Both the position numbers and the translations under genes were made by a program. 64,000 nt of DNA from Methylophilaceae bacterium (lineage in GTDB: Bacteria > Pseudomonadota > Gammaproteobacteria > Burkholderiales > Methylophilaceae), in the NCBI GenBank assembly GCA_029244935.1, contig JAQWQF010000028.1, positions 19,945 to 83,944 on the forward strand. The letters are read 5' to 3'. The notes under the pieces were generated by a model. It was not told the DNA's origin and searched no databases. It worked only from the letters and a program-made list of their open reading frames with translations. This document shows, piece after piece, positions 1-11,607 of this stretch (position 1 is the stretch's first letter; the number at the start of each line of letters is the position of its first letter).

Positions 1-2
1 AC

Positions 3-938
3 ATCATAAAGCCATCTGAATCTATTAAGGCACTTGAAAATATAATTTCTATTATAGTTTGGGTGTTCGTCGTTCTTCATTTGTTTGGTGTTTTATCACT
101 AGTTGCAATTGAACTTAAGGGAATAATATTCAATTTTGGTGAGCATGAGTTCTCTTTATGGCTTGCAATACAAGTTGTTTTGGGGATTGCCTTATCTATC
201 TTTACAGCAATTTTATTTGGTCAGTTTATTGAAAATAGACTAATGAAAGTAAAAGAGTTAGATATGAATGCTCGAGTAATGATTAGTAAAGTTATGAGAA
301 TCGTATTGTATGCGGTTGCAATTGTAGTCACATTATCTTCATTAGGCCTAAACCTAACATTTTTATCAGTATTTGGTGGTGCATTTGGTGTGGGTCTTGC
401 ATTTGGTATGCAAAAAATTGCGAGTAACTATATTTCTGGTTTCATTATTCTTTTAGATAAATCGATACATATAGGGGACATTCTATCGATTGGTGAACAT
501 TATGGAGTTGTAACAGTAATTCGCTCAAGATATACAGTGCTTAAAAAGTTAGATGGTATTGAGGTAATTATTCCTAATGAGACCTTAATATCTGAGAATA
601 TTATTAACCACACATTAACAGATAGGAAATCAAGGATATCTATTGATGTTCAAATTAGTTATAAATCTTCGGTAGATAAAGCCTTTGAAATTATGCTAAA
701 TTGTGCGAAGAATGAATCACGCGTTTTAAATGATCCAGAACCCTCAGTTTTCTTAATGAAATTTGCAGATAGCGGTATAGATTTGATGCTATCTTTTTAT
801 ATAGTCGATCCTGAAGAAGGTTCGTGGGGATTAAAGTCTGACATTTATCGAGAAATTTGGAGCGAATTTCAGAGGCATAATATTGAAATACCTTACCCTT
901 ATAGAACTATTGAAATTATCAATCCAGAGAAAAATTAA
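3..938 (+). CDS. MscS-family mechanosensitive ion channel (5' partial, runs off window start)
   Basis: Frame is open from base 3 (IIKPSESIKALENIISIIVWVF...), so the Met at 63 is probably internal. MscS-like core GGAFGVGLAFGMQKIASNYISGFIILLDKSIHIGDI. Confidence 0.9.
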   Translation: MIKPSESIKALENIISIIVWVFVVLHLFGVLSLVAIELKGIIFNFGEHEFSLWLAIQVVLGIALSIFTAILFGQFIENRLMKVKELDMNARVMISKVMRIVLYAVAIVVTLSSLGLNLTFLSVFGGAFGVGLAFGMQKIASNYISGFIILLDKSIHIGDILSIGEHYGVVTVIRSRYTVLKKLDGIEVIIPNETLISENIINHTLTDRKSRISIDVQISYKSSVDKAFEIMLNCAKNESRVLNDPEPSVFLMKFADSGIDLMLSFYIVDPEEGSWGLKSDIYREIWSEFQRHNIEIPYPYRTIEIINPEKN

Positions 939-939
939 T

Positions 940-1095
940 TTATTTAATTTTATTTTCTTTATAAAGCACGTGCTTTCTTGCCTTGGGATCGAATTTCATC
1001 ATTTCAATTTTTTCAGTTGTTGTTCTTTTATTCTTTGTAGTAGTATAAAAATGTCCTGTACCAGCAGAAGAATTTAGTCTTATTTTTTCTCTCAT
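940..1095 (-). CDS. rpmG: 50S ribosomal protein L33
   Basis: Not in the ORF track (51 aa). Reverse-strand translation [51 protein letters not shown] matches L33; lies next to rpmB. Confidence 0.95.
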   Translation of the reverse strand: MREKIRLNSSAGTGHFYTTTKNKRTTTEKIEMMKFDPKARKHVLYKENKIK

Positions 1096-1107
1096 TGTAT
1101 TGATTCC

Positions 1108-1344
1108 TTAAACTTTTTTACCATCTAATCGCATTTTTGCAAGCACTGCATCAATACCTAGTTTATCAATAGTTCTTAATGCAGCAGCTGAAATGCGCAT
1201 TGAGATCCAACGGTTTTCACTTTCAACCCAAAATTTACGACTTTGTAGGTTAGGGAGAAAGCGCCTTTTTGTACGGTTGTTGGCATGTGAAACATTGTTT
1301 CCCGACACAGGCCTTTTTCCAGTTACTTCACATTCGCGAGTCAT
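1108..1344 (-). CDS. rpmB: 50S ribosomal protein L28
   Basis: [34 protein letters not shown] is typical L28. Confidence 0.97.
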   Translation of the reverse strand: MTRECEVTGKRPVSGNNVSHANNRTKRRFLPNLQSRKFWVESENRWISMRISAAALRTIDKLGIDAVLAKMRLDGKKV

Positions 1345-1418
1345 TTGACATTACCTCTATTTATTTCTAAAAAAGACGACTATTAAACCACATAAACCCC
1401 TGTCTTTTCAAGTCTTTT

Positions 1419-1871
1419 TTATGTTTTACCAGTACTACCAAAGCCACCTTCCCCACGCTCTGATTCAGAAAAATTATCTACTAGATTAAAGTTAGCTTGG
1501 TTGACTGGAACAATTACTAGCTGAGCTATACGCTCAAGTGGGTTTATTAAAAATGCTTTGTCACTTCGATTCCAGCAAGAAACTAAGAGTTCTCCTTGGT
1601 AGTCAGAGTCAATAAGTCCAACAAGATTTCCAAGAACGATCCCATGCTTATGGCCAAGACCTGATCTAGGTAAAATAATGCCAGCATAACCTGGGTCTTT
1701 GATATAAATTGAAATTCCGGTTGGAATTAAGAAAGTTTCTCCTGGATCTAATGTATAGACATGTTCTATGCATGCTCTAAGGTCAAGACCCGCAGAGCCT
1801 AAAGAAGCATACTCAGGAACATTAATTGCAGCATCTGGGTTAAGTATTTTATAATCAATTGATATGCTCAT
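1419..1871 (-). CDS. dut: dUTP diphosphatase
   Basis: dUTPase motifs [36 protein letters not shown] and C-terminal [11 protein letters not shown]. Confidence 0.97.
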   Translation of the reverse strand: MSISIDYKILNPDAAINVPEYASLGSAGLDLRACIEHVYTLDPGETFLIPTGISIYIKDPGYAGIILPRSGLGHKHGIVLGNLVGLIDSDYQGELLVSCWNRSDKAFLINPLERIAQLVIVPVNQANFNLVDNFSESERGEGGFGSTGKT

Positions 1872-3054
1872 TTATATGTCCTTTTTCTTTTGTTAATTTG
1901 TGAACATGATTCATAATTTCTAAAGCTAATTCACTCTTATCTCGCTTTGTTATGTGGGTTACTTCTTTAGGATCAACTAAATAAATTTCTGCTGACTCCT
2001 CACCCATTGATTCATTTATTGAGTTTGCAACAATTAGGTCTACCCCTTTATTTTTAAGCTTTAACTGACCATTTTTTATTATACTTTCGCTTTCAGCTGA
2101 AAAACCAACGCAAAAAAGATTATTAAATCTAGACGCTATGTCTGCGAGGATATCGCTACTCTTAGTAAGTTCTAATATTAATTTTTTATCTTTTTTTATC
2201 TTTCCATTAATGCGAGTAGGAAGGTAATCTGATATAGCTGCAACACTAATAAAAATATCATAGTTGGCAGCATTTTCCATAATTACTTGCCTCATTTCAT
2301 TATAATTTGGTGCGTAAATTTGGTTAATTCCATTAGGAGCGGGCATATCTGTGCGTCCATAAATAAGGGTAACTTCAGCCCCCATTGTAAATGCAGCTTC
2401 AGCAATATTAAAACCCATCCGACCTGAACTTAAATTAGTTATTGCTCTAGCGTCATCAATATTCTCAATTGTCCCGCCGCAAGAAATAAGAATTTTTTTA
2501 TTGGAAAATATTTTACTTCCCACAGCTCTTTTTATTTCTAGAAGCAATGTTTTTTCATTAATTAATCTTCCAAAACCTTCCTCACCACATGCTTGCTCGC
2601 CATCTTCGGGACCTAAAACTTGAATATTATCATTATGAATAAGCTTAATATTTCTTTGAGTGGCTGGATTAAGCCACATCTCTTTATTCATAGCTGGGGC
2701 AATCAATAAAGGACAATTTCTTGCTAAACACAAATTTGATAATAGATCATCAGCTAATCCATTAGCTAATTTAGCTATAAAATTTGCTGACGCGGGTGCG
2801 ATTAAAATTAGATCTACCTCTCTACTGAGGTTAATATGCTGCATTCCATTACCTTTGGAAGGTTCCCATATGTTTTCAAGTACAGGCTTACCTGACAATG
2901 CCTGCAAAGTGAGCGGACTAATAAATTCTCTGGCAGACTTAGTCATAACAACCTGTAGATCAGCACCATTTTTTTTTAAAAGGCGAATTAACTCAGCAGC
3001 CTTATAAGCAGCTATACTTCCAGTAATACCTAATAAAATTTTTTTATTTAGCAT
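1855..3054 (-). CDS. coaBC: Bifunctional phosphopantothenoylcysteine decarboxylase / phosphopantothenate-cysteine ligase
   Basis: [54 protein letters not shown]; overlaps dut. Confidence 0.96.
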   Translation of the reverse strand: MLNKKILLGITGSIAAYKAAELIRLLKKNGADLQVVMTKSAREFISPLTLQALSGKPVLENIWEPSKGNGMQHINLSREVDLILIAPASANFIAKLANGLADDLLSNLCLARNCPLLIAPAMNKEMWLNPATQRNIKLIHNDNIQVLGPEDGEQACGEEGFGRLINEKTLLLEIKRAVGSKIFSNKKILISCGGTIENIDDARAITNLSSGRMGFNIAEAAFTMGAEVTLIYGRTDMPAPNGINQIYAPNYNEMRQVIMENAANYDIFISVAAISDYLPTRINGKIKKDKKLILELTKSSDILADIASRFNNLFCVGFSAESESIIKNGQLKLKNKGVDLIVANSINESMGEESAEIYLVDPKEVTHITKRDKSELALEIMNHVHKLTKEKGHINEHIN

Positions 3055-3118
3055 AATTTTTGTAACGCATTAATTCATTCATAATAATATATCTAATAAA
3101 GTGAAAGTATAGCAAAGA

Positions 3119-3808
3119 ATGTCTCGTGTAATTGGTATAGATGGCTGTAAAGCTGGTTGGATAATAGCGAAAACTTTGGAAGATAAATCAATAAGTTTCC
3201 AAATTATTAAAAATTTAAATGATGATTATTTAAAAGAAAGTAATGTATCTCTTATTGGTATAGATATTCCATTGCGCTTATCTTCTTCAGGGAAAAGGCT
3301 AGCTGAAATTGAAGCAAGGGTCTTATTAAAAAATAGAGCTTGTACTATATTTTCGCCACCAACCTTAAATGCATTAACAGCGAAAAACTATATAGATGCC
3401 TGTAAAATTAATTTTAAAGAATGTGGAAAGCAAATTTCAAAGCAATCATGGAATTTATTTCCTAAAATTAAAGAAGCCCAGGAATTTTTAGAGAATAAAT
3501 CCATTATTGAATTAGGGGTGTTCGAGGTTCATCCAGAATTAAGTTTTATGGCAATGAATGATATGAATTTAATTCGGGCAAGCAAAAAAACAGTTATTGG
3601 AAGAGAAATACGAATTAAGTTGATACAAAAGTTTTTTCCAAAATTTTCTTTTGAATCGGTTCGAAATAAATATAAAAAAAATCAAGTTCTAGATGATGAT
3701 ATCTTAGATTCTGTTTCTGTCTTATGGTCAACTCAAAGAATAGTTGATAATATTGCTAAATTCGTCCCAAAAGATTCTAAGAAAACTGATATGAGAATAT
3801 ATTTCTAA
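3119..3808 (+). CDS. DUF429 domain-containing protein
   Basis: N-terminus MSRVIGIDGCKAGWI and GIDIPLRL are typical of DUF429 proteins. Confidence 0.8.
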   Translation: MSRVIGIDGCKAGWIIAKTLEDKSISFQIIKNLNDDYLKESNVSLIGIDIPLRLSSSGKRLAEIEARVLLKNRACTIFSPPTLNALTAKNYIDACKINFKECGKQISKQSWNLFPKIKEAQEFLENKSIIELGVFEVHPELSFMAMNDMNLIRASKKTVIGREIRIKLIQKFFPKFSFESVRNKYKKNQVLDDDILDSVSVLWSTQRIVDNIAKFVPKDSKKTDMRIYF

Positions 3809-3811
3809 TTT

Positions 3812-5833
3812 ATGCTTAATATATTAAAAACAAAATTAATATGGATATTTTTATCTGTGTTGGGAGCTATTGCATTTTCGACAATAGCTCTTAGTCGTGA
3901 TGAGTCCATTAATGCCTTATGGTTTATCACAGCCGCTGTATGCATTTATCTTGTCGCTTACAGGTTCTATGGTGCCTGGATTGCTGCAAAGGTATTAGTT
4001 TTAGATGAATTTAAAGAGACTCCTGCAGTAAAAAATAATAATGGCCGTGACTTTATACCAACTAATAAATGGGTTGTATTCGGAACTCATTTTGCAGCAA
4101 TTGCAGGGCCAGGCCCTTTAGTCGGACCCACACTTGCCGCACAATTTGGTTACTTACCGGGAACGATATGGATTTTAGTAGGAGCTGTATTGGGTGGGGC
4201 AGTTCAAGATATGACTATTTTATTTTTCTCCGTTAGAAGGAATGGGAAAACTTTAGGGCAAATGGCGAAAGAAGAGTTAGGCAAGCTTGCAGGAACCGCT
4301 TCTTTGATAGCTACTTTTGTAATTATGATTATATTAATATCTGTTCTAGGTCTCGTAGTTGTAAATGCAATGAAAAATAGCCCATGGGCTACATCTACCG
4401 TAGCAGCAACTATACCAATCGCAATGGTTATTGGATTTTACATGCGCTTTATAAGGCCTGGTCGTGTTTTAGAAGCAACTGCAATTGGGGTAACACTTTT
4501 ATTATTAGCAGTTTATATTGGTGGTGAGATTGATAAATCTGAAACATTAAGAGTCTATTTTGATCATAGCGGTTTATTTTTGGCATGGTCGATTATTCTC
4601 TACGGATTTGCTGCTGCAGTTTTACCAGTATGGATGCTTTTAGCCCCCCGAGATTATTTATCAACTTTTGTTAAGCTTGGAACTATTATTTTTCTTGCTA
4701 TAGCTATTGCAATTTTGCAGCCTGATATAAAAATGCCAGCTATAACTAATTTTTCTGATGGGTCAGGACCAATATTTGGGGGTAGTTTATTCCCATTTGT
4801 TTTTATTACAATTGCTTGCGGCGCTATCTCTGGTTTTCATGCATTAATATCGTCTGGCACAACGCCAAAGTTAATTGATAATGAGAAGTATATTCCTATG
4901 ATTGGTTATGGAGGAATGTTGCTTGAGTCATTTGTGGCAATTATGGCAATGGTGGCAGCTTGTGTTTTAGAGCCTGGTGTCTTCTTTGCAATTAATAGTC
5001 CTGTTGGCATTGTTGGGTCCGATCCATCAATCGTTATTCAAACTATTAATTCCTGGGGGTATCCTGTAACTCAAAATCAAATGGAGCAGCTTGCTAAAGA
5101 TGTAGGGGAGACTACTCTCTTTGCTAGAACTGGGGGCGCACCTTCATTAGCAGTTGGTATGGCGAGCATTTTTGCAAACGCTTTTGGTAAGAATCTTCTA
5201 GCAATGTGGTATCACTTTGCAATTATGTTTGAAGCAGTATTTATTTTAACTACATTAGATGCAGGTACAAGAGTAGGAAGATTTATGTTGCAGGACATTT
5301 TAGGTAATATTCATCCAAAATTAGGAAGAACCTCATGGCTTCCATCTACAATTTTAACAAGTGCAATTGTAGTTTCTTGCTGGGGATATTTTTTATATAT
5401 AGGGGTTATAGATCCTAATGGTGGTGTTAATATTCTGTGGCCATTATTTGGTATTGCAAATCAGATTCTTGCTGCAATTGCATTAAGTGTAGGTACTGCA
5501 ATTTTAATTCGTAGTGGCAGATTTAATTTTGCATGGATTACTGGGATGCCCTTAGCTTGGCTAGCAATTATCACTTCAACCGCTGCTTATCAAAAAATAT
5601 TTAGTGAAGATGTGAGGGTAGGGTTTTTATCAGCTGCAAATTCTATGACTGAAAAAGTTAATACAGGAACAATTTCAGATGAGAAAATAAGTATTATGAA
5701 TCAATTAATATTCAATCTTAGATTCGATGCTGTAATTACATCAATTTTAATGATAGTTTTGTGGCTAGTTATTTTTGATGTTTTAAAACTATTATTAAAT
5801 AAGAAAAATAGACAGTCTACTTTGGTAAATTAA
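3812..5833 (+). CDS. cstA: CstA-family carbon starvation protein / peptide or pyruvate transporter
   Basis: Multi-TM; AIAGPGPLVGPTLAAQFGYLPGTIWILVGAVLGGAVQDM and CGAISGFHALISSGTTPKL are characteristic of CstA. Confidence 0.93.
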   Translation: MLNILKTKLIWIFLSVLGAIAFSTIALSRDESINALWFITAAVCIYLVAYRFYGAWIAAKVLVLDEFKETPAVKNNNGRDFIPTNKWVVFGTHFAAIAGPGPLVGPTLAAQFGYLPGTIWILVGAVLGGAVQDMTILFFSVRRNGKTLGQMAKEELGKLAGTASLIATFVIMIILISVLGLVVVNAMKNSPWATSTVAATIPIAMVIGFYMRFIRPGRVLEATAIGVTLLLLAVYIGGEIDKSETLRVYFDHSGLFLAWSIILYGFAAAVLPVWMLLAPRDYLSTFVKLGTIIFLAIAIAILQPDIKMPAITNFSDGSGPIFGGSLFPFVFITIACGAISGFHALISSGTTPKLIDNEKYIPMIGYGGMLLESFVAIMAMVAACVLEPGVFFAINSPVGIVGSDPSIVIQTINSWGYPVTQNQMEQLAKDVGETTLFARTGGAPSLAVGMASIFANAFGKNLLAMWYHFAIMFEAVFILTTLDAGTRVGRFMLQDILGNIHPKLGRTSWLPSTILTSAIVVSCWGYFLYIGVIDPNGGVNILWPLFGIANQILAAIALSVGTAILIRSGRFNFAWITGMPLAWLAIITSTAAYQKIFSEDVRVGFLSAANSMTEKVNTGTISDEKISIMNQLIFNLRFDAVITSILMIVLWLVIFDVLKLLLNKKNRQSTLVN

Positions 5834-5836
5834 CTT

Positions 5837-6013
5837 ATGTTTAAAATTATATGGAAATTTATAAGAGCCTTAAGCGGAGATGATGCATATGAAATGTATT
5901 TGAGCAATTTCACAATATGTAAAAATCATTCAAGTAAAACACCTTTAAGTAGAAAAGATTTTTACAACAAACAACTCCAAGAAAAATGGAATAAGATAAA
6001 CCGTTGCTGCTAG
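5837..6013 (+). CDS. YbdD/YjiX family short protein (DUF466)
   Basis: Not in the ORF track (58 aa). MFKIIWKFIRALSGDDAYEMYLSNFTICKNHSSKTPLSRKDFYNKQLQEKWNKINRCC; terminal RCC, the P-x-S-R-x-x-F segment and position just after cstA match YbdD. Confidence 0.85.
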   Translation: MFKIIWKFIRALSGDDAYEMYLSNFTICKNHSSKTPLSRKDFYNKQLQEKWNKINRCC

Positions 6014-6793
6014 TTATATTTTATTTCTGGTAACAATAAACATTAAAATACCAATTCCTATCATTGGAATAGTAAGCCATTGACCCATAGATAGGTTTAG
6101 ATAAAGAAGGCCCAAAAAACTATCAGGCTCACGAGTAAATTCAACAATAAATCTAAATAGACCATAAAAAATTAAAAATAATGCCGAAATACTTCCGGTT
6201 GGTCTTTTTTTGTTTGAATATAAATAAAGTATTAAGAATAAAAATAATCCTTCAAATAGTGCTTGATAAAGCTGGGAAGGATGTCGCGCTATTTCATCAG
6301 TAAGAGGAAAAACTATCCCCCAGGTAACATCTGTAGGCCTCCCCCATAACTCTTGATTGATAAAATTTCCAATTCTACCAAAACCTAATCCAAGAGGAAT
6401 AAGTGGAGCTATAAAATCTGTTAGTTTTAACCATGAAATGTGATATTTTTTTGTAACAAAAATAAGACTTACCAGGACACCTAAAAAACCGCCATGGAAA
6501 GACATACCTCCTTGCCAAAAAGCAAAAACCTGGTCTAAATTTGATAAGTAATATGTTGGTTGATAAAATAAAACATAACCAAGCCTCCCGCCTATAATTA
6601 CACCTAAGGCGCCATAAAAGAAAATATCATCAAGAGTATTTTCTGCTATTTCCCTCCACCATATTTTTTTTAATTGTTTTTTACCGAGGTATATAAAAGC
6701 TATAAAAGCAAAAAAATACATTAATCCATACCAATAAACCTTTAAAGGTCCAATTTGGAGTGCAATTGGGTCTATTTGTGGATGAATAAGCAT
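6014..6793 (-). CDS. lgt: Prolipoprotein diacylglyceryl transferase
   Basis: GGRLGYVLFY, FWQGGMSFHGGFLG, GRIGNFINQELWGRPTDV. Confidence 0.97.
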   Translation of the reverse strand: MLIHPQIDPIALQIGPLKVYWYGLMYFFAFIAFIYLGKKQLKKIWWREIAENTLDDIFFYGALGVIIGGRLGYVLFYQPTYYLSNLDQVFAFWQGGMSFHGGFLGVLVSLIFVTKKYHISWLKLTDFIAPLIPLGLGFGRIGNFINQELWGRPTDVTWGIVFPLTDEIARHPSQLYQALFEGLFLFLILYLYSNKKRPTGSISALFLIFYGLFRFIVEFTREPDSFLGLLYLNLSMGQWLTIPMIGIGILMFIVTRNKI

Positions 6794-6850
6794 TATTTTT
6801 TAATTATAAGTGTAAAATTCTAATTATTAAATTAATCATTTGGAATTGCA

Positions 6851-8701
6851 ATGCCAGAATATAGATCTAGAACTACCACGCACGGAAGAAACCAAGCAGG
6901 TGCAAGGGCACTCTGGCGTGCAACGGGCATGAAGGATGAAGACTTTGTTAAACCTATGATTGCAGTAGTTAATTCATTTACTCAATTTGTTCCAGGCCAT
7001 GTCCATTTAAAAGATATGGGTCAATTAGTTGCGCGAGAAATTGAAAAAAGTGGTGGTGTTGCAAAAGAATTTAATACTATTGCAGTAGATGATGGAATAG
7101 CTATGGGCCACGATGGAATGCTTTATAGTCTACCGAGCAGAGATTTAATTGCTGATAGTGTTGAGTATATGGTTAATGCTCATTGGGCAGACGCTATGGT
7201 TTGTATTTCTAATTGTGACAAAATAACACCTGGCATGCTCATGGCAGCTATGAGAATAAATATACCAGTAATTTTTGTATCAGGCGGTCCAATGGAAGCT
7301 GGAAAAGTAGATTGGGAAGAAAATGGAGGTAAAATTGATTTAGTATCACCCATGATTGCTGCTGGAGATATGAGTATTTCAGATAGTAGCTTAAAGAATA
7401 TGGAGAGATCTGCATGTCCAACTTGTGGCTCTTGTTCTGGAATGTTTACTGCAAATTCGATGAATTGTTTAACTGAAGCTCTTGGCTTAAGCCTCCCAGG
7501 AAATGGAAGTACTTTAGCTACCCATACTGCTAGGAAATCATTATTCTTAAATGCAGGGTCAAAAATTGTAGATATCACTAAACGCTATTATGAAGATAAT
7601 GATGAATCTGTTTTACCTAGAAGTATTGCTACAAAAAAAGCATTTGAGAATGCAATGGCTCTAGATGTGTCAATGGGCGGGTCAACAAATACGGTTTTAC
7701 ATTTATTAGCTGCTGCTAAGGAAGCAGAAGTTGATTTTACAATGTCAGATATTGATAAAATATCAAGAAAAATACCTTACCTAGCAAAAGTTGCACCTGC
7801 GACACAAGAATATCATATGGAAGATGTTCATAGAGCTGGAGGTGTTTATGGGATTTTAGGTGAATTAAAAAGAGGAAAATTATTACATGAAGATGTGCCC
7901 ACAGTGCATTCAAAAACTCTTGGGGAAGCAATAGATCATTGGGATATCATGACAACAAAAGTAGATGCAGTAAAAGATTTTTACCTTGCTGCACCTGGAG
8001 GTATCCCGACAACTGAAGCCTTTAGTCAAGAAAAAGTATGGCCGTCGCTAGATAATGATAGAGATAATGGCTGTATAAGAGATATCGCTCATGCGTTCAG
8101 TAAAGATGGTGGTCTGGCTGTTCTTTACGGAAATGTTGCAGAAGATGGTTGTATTGTTAAAACAGCAGGAGTGGATGAAGAGATTTTGAAATTTTCTGGC
8201 AGGGTCAGGCTTTTTGAGTCTCAGGATGCAGCTTGTGATGCAATTTTAGGGGATAAAATAGTTCCTGGGGATATTGTAGTTATCATCTATGAAGGACCAA
8301 AAGGTGGTCCTGGTATGCAAGAAATGTTATATCCAACTGCATATTTAAAATCAAAAGGATTAGGTAAATCTTGTGCTTTATTAACAGATGGACGCTTCTC
8401 TGGAGGCACATCAGGTTTATGTATAGACCATGCATCGCCAGAATCTGCAGAAGGAGGAGCGATTGCTTTATCGAGAGAAGGAGATCAAATAGATATAGAT
8501 ATTCCTAATAGAAAAATTAATTTAAAAATAACAAATGAAGATTTATTATTAAGAAGAGAAGAAATGAACAACAGTAAATACTCTTGGCACCCAAAACCCA
8601 GAGAGAGAAGAGTAACAGACGCATTAAAAGCATATGCAATGATGACCACTAGTGCATCTAATGGTGCTGTTAGAGATATTAATCAACTAAAAAAAAGATA
8701 A
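6851..8701 (+). CDS. ilvD: Dihydroxy-acid dehydratase
   Basis: [63 protein letters not shown]. Confidence 0.98.
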   Translation: MPEYRSRTTTHGRNQAGARALWRATGMKDEDFVKPMIAVVNSFTQFVPGHVHLKDMGQLVAREIEKSGGVAKEFNTIAVDDGIAMGHDGMLYSLPSRDLIADSVEYMVNAHWADAMVCISNCDKITPGMLMAAMRINIPVIFVSGGPMEAGKVDWEENGGKIDLVSPMIAAGDMSISDSSLKNMERSACPTCGSCSGMFTANSMNCLTEALGLSLPGNGSTLATHTARKSLFLNAGSKIVDITKRYYEDNDESVLPRSIATKKAFENAMALDVSMGGSTNTVLHLLAAAKEAEVDFTMSDIDKISRKIPYLAKVAPATQEYHMEDVHRAGGVYGILGELKRGKLLHEDVPTVHSKTLGEAIDHWDIMTTKVDAVKDFYLAAPGGIPTTEAFSQEKVWPSLDNDRDNGCIRDIAHAFSKDGGLAVLYGNVAEDGCIVKTAGVDEEILKFSGRVRLFESQDAACDAILGDKIVPGDIVVIIYEGPKGGPGMQEMLYPTAYLKSKGLGKSCALLTDGRFSGGTSGLCIDHASPESAEGGAIALSREGDQIDIDIPNRKINLKITNEDLLLRREEMNNSKYSWHPKPRERRVTDALKAYAMMTTSASNGAVRDINQLKKR

Positions 8702-8707
8702 TCTAAG

Positions 8708-9583
8708 TTGAATAAGAGTATTAAGATTACTGATGAAAATGATGGGCTGCAGTTTATTGAAATTGATAACTCATTAGCAGTAGCAAGAATTGCACTTCAA
8801 GGGGGGCATGTTGATTGGTGGAGACCTAAATCAGCAAATCAAGATGTTTTGTGGCGCTCTTCAAATGCTCGTTATGAGAAAGGTAGATCTATTCGTGGAG
8901 GTGTACCAATATGTTGGCCATGGTTTGGCCATCATCCAACCGACGGAACATACTGTGTCCATGGGTTTGCGAGAGTTGCTCCGTGGAAATTACAAAACTC
9001 AACTCAATTAAAAAATGGTGCTACAAAAATTGTTCTAACAATGAATCCTTCTGAAGATCAGATAAAACAGCTTACCTACGATTATGAATTAGAATTAACA
9101 GTTTTAGTGGGGGATTCTCTTTCATTAAACCTAAAAACAACGAATTTATCTAACCATCCATTCACAATAAGTGAGGGTTATCACACATATTTTTATGTTT
9201 CAGATATTGAGAATATAAAAATTACTGGCCTTGAAAATTCAGTTTATACCGATAAGTTTGATAATTTTAATAGAGGTATTGAGAAAGGGGCAATTCAATT
9301 TTATGGTCCTTTTGATAGAGTCTATTCAAACACAAGTAATGATTGTTATATTGAAGACGAAGGACTTAATCGAGTAATTACTGTAAAAAAATCTAATAGT
9401 AATTCTACGGTTGTTTGGACGCCCTGGAAGAGAAAAGCCATGGAAATGGGGGATATGGGTGAAACAGACGAATGGCGCAGAATGATTTGTGTAGAAACTG
9501 CTAACCTTCTAGAGAATAGCGTAGTGATTTACCCTAAATTATCCCATAGTATTGCTACAGAATATTCTGTACAAGAATATTGA
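8708..9583 (+). CDS. D-hexose-6-phosphate mutarotase / aldose 1-epimerase family protein (TTG start)
   Basis: GGHVDWWRP, RGGVPICWPWFG, HGFARVAPW, WTPWKRKAMEMGDMG resemble YeaD-type mutarotases. Confidence 0.88.
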   Translation: MNKSIKITDENDGLQFIEIDNSLAVARIALQGGHVDWWRPKSANQDVLWRSSNARYEKGRSIRGGVPICWPWFGHHPTDGTYCVHGFARVAPWKLQNSTQLKNGATKIVLTMNPSEDQIKQLTYDYELELTVLVGDSLSLNLKTTNLSNHPFTISEGYHTYFYVSDIENIKITGLENSVYTDKFDNFNRGIEKGAIQFYGPFDRVYSNTSNDCYIEDEGLNRVITVKKSNSNSTVVWTPWKRKAMEMGDMGETDEWRRMICVETANLLENSVVIYPKLSHSIATEYSVQEY

Positions 9584-11574
9584 TGGCTAATCAGCTGCAC
9601 CATGAATCAAGTCTTTATTTAAAACAGCATAAAGACAACCCTGTTAATTGGTTGCCTTGGTCTAAAGTTTCTTTTGAGCTAGCAAAAAAAGAAAATAAAC
9701 CAATTTTTTTATCAATTGGATATTCAGCATGTCATTGGTGCCATGTAATGGCACATGAATGCTTTGAGGACGATGAGGTATCACTATTATTAAATAAATT
9801 ATTTATCTGTATCAAAGTTGATAAGGAAGAGCGTCCTGATATAGATCATATTTATCAATCTGCACATTACATATTCAATAGAAAGCCAGGTGGGTGGCCT
9901 TTAAGTGTATTTATGACACCAGAGCAGGAACCTTATTTTATTGGGACATATATACCAAAAAATCCAAAATATAATTTACCAGGGATGAATCAAATACTTC
10001 CTAAGTTGTCACAATTTTTTAAAAATGAGAAAGACTCATTAAAAGAACAAACAAAACAAATAAAAGAAATTATTCAGCAAAGCCAAGTAGAAGTAATGGA
10101 TGTAATTACAATTGATCCTGAGTTTATAAATTTAGCAGTCAAGACAATATCAAATCAAATAGATGATATTAATGGAGGTTTTGGACATGCCCCTAAGTTT
10201 CCCAATGAGCCTCTTCTAAATTTACTTATTCAGAGGAATGATAACGATATTCAAGATATTATTAACTTATCCTTAAATAAAATAATGAGCGGAGGTATTT
10301 TTGATCATATTGGTGGAGGATTTTTTCGTTATTGCGTAGATGAAAAATGGACTATTCCTCACTACGAAAAAATGCTTTATAACAGCGCTCAGTTATTAGT
10401 TATTCTTGCACATCATTTCAATAAAACTAAAGATAATTTTACAAAAAAGATTATTTCATTAACAATTTCTTGGTTAAATGAATGGATGAAAGGTGATCTA
10501 GGAGGATTCTATTCTTCTGTTGATGCCGACTCACTAAATCATAATGGAGAATTAGAAGAGGGAGCGTTTTATAACTGGTCAGAGACCGAACTAAGAAAAG
10601 AATTAAGTGAAAAAGAACATAAAGAATTATCTGAACTTTTTACTCTTGAAGGCTCACCAAATTTTGAAAATTATTTATGGCATTTAAATCTAAAAGATTC
10701 AATAAGTCATAAGTCATTAGATCGTATTCGTATTCGATTAAAAAAAATAAGATCAACTAGAATTAGGCCAACTACAGATAAGAAAATAATAACTAGTTGG
10801 AATGCGCTTCTAATAAAAGGCCTATTAAAATCAGGTGATCTTTTAAAAAATGATGAATGGATAGATATTGCTCAAGAAAATATTAATTTTTTATCTAATA
10901 ATCTCTTTGATGGAGATATATTAAATTCTATTTATATAGATAATAAAGCAAAATTTCCAGGTTACTTAGATGACTATGCATTTCTTTTGGATGCATTAAT
11001 ATTGTCTCTTCAAGTGAATTATCGCGAGAAGGATTTGGTATTAGCCATTAAGATAGGTAATCAAATAATAAATCAATTTCAATCTGACAATGGGGGATAT
11101 TATTTCACTAGTCATAGTCACGAGATGTTATTTAATCGCCAGATGCTATCTGAGGACAGTGCAACCCCTTCAGCAAATGGTATAGCCTGTATTGCATTGC
11201 AGGAGCTATCTGTTATAACTAACAATACAATTTTTTCTGATTCATCTTACAAATCATTGTTACACTGGAATAACCAGGTGAAATCTTCTCCTTATACTCA
11301 CCCAACATTATTACGTGCCTATCAATATTATCTTGGAGAAAAAAATATTGTTTATATTTATGGTAAAAATTCAGAAATTAAAAAATGGAAGAACGATATA
11401 GGTAGTAAGCTTTTAGGAAAGACCCTTATTATTTATATAGATTATGATTCACCATCAAAATTACTAATAAAGAGAAAGTATTATGTTGGTGGAGTTGCGT
11501 ATTTATGTAAAAATTACTCTTGTTTACCAGAAATATTAAACAGCACTGAACTTTTAGATATTTTTGACAACTAA
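9583..11574 (+). CDS. Thioredoxin domain-containing protein (DUF255 / YyaL family)
   Basis: NQLHHESSLYLKQHKDNPVNWLPW, IGYSACHWCHVMAHECFED, KVDKEERPDID, WEQ-type glycosidase-like C-terminal region. Confidence 0.93.
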   Translation: MANQLHHESSLYLKQHKDNPVNWLPWSKVSFELAKKENKPIFLSIGYSACHWCHVMAHECFEDDEVSLLLNKLFICIKVDKEERPDIDHIYQSAHYIFNRKPGGWPLSVFMTPEQEPYFIGTYIPKNPKYNLPGMNQILPKLSQFFKNEKDSLKEQTKQIKEIIQQSQVEVMDVITIDPEFINLAVKTISNQIDDINGGFGHAPKFPNEPLLNLLIQRNDNDIQDIINLSLNKIMSGGIFDHIGGGFFRYCVDEKWTIPHYEKMLYNSAQLLVILAHHFNKTKDNFTKKIISLTISWLNEWMKGDLGGFYSSVDADSLNHNGELEEGAFYNWSETELRKELSEKEHKELSELFTLEGSPNFENYLWHLNLKDSISHKSLDRIRIRLKKIRSTRIRPTTDKKIITSWNALLIKGLLKSGDLLKNDEWIDIAQENINFLSNNLFDGDILNSIYIDNKAKFPGYLDDYAFLLDALILSLQVNYREKDLVLAIKIGNQIINQFQSDNGGYYFTSHSHEMLFNRQMLSEDSATPSANGIACIALQELSVITNNTIFSDSSYKSLLHWNNQVKSSPYTHPTLLRAYQYYLGEKNIVYIYGKNSEIKKWKNDIGSKLLGKTLIIYIDYDSPSKLLIKRKYYVGGVAYLCKNYSCLPEILNSTELLDIFDN

Positions 11575-11607
11575 TATGATATTACATAATTAATAATTTT
11601 TTAAAAT

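Noticed and set aside
883-1077. 64-aa + strand ORF
   Set aside because: Largely antisense to rpmG, which has a clear L33 product on the minus strand; no recognisable protein signature.
1365-1425. Possible terminator between dut and rpmB (aaaaaagac...gtctttt...aagtctttttt)
   Set aside because: Loop is too long and the stem is A/T dominated; not convincing.
2660-3007. 115-aa + strand ORF antisense to coaBC
   Set aside because: Shadow ORF of a strongly conserved gene; no RBS or domain evidence.
7180-7578. 132-aa - strand ORF antisense to ilvD
   Set aside because: Shadow ORF; composition is that of the complement of ilvD.
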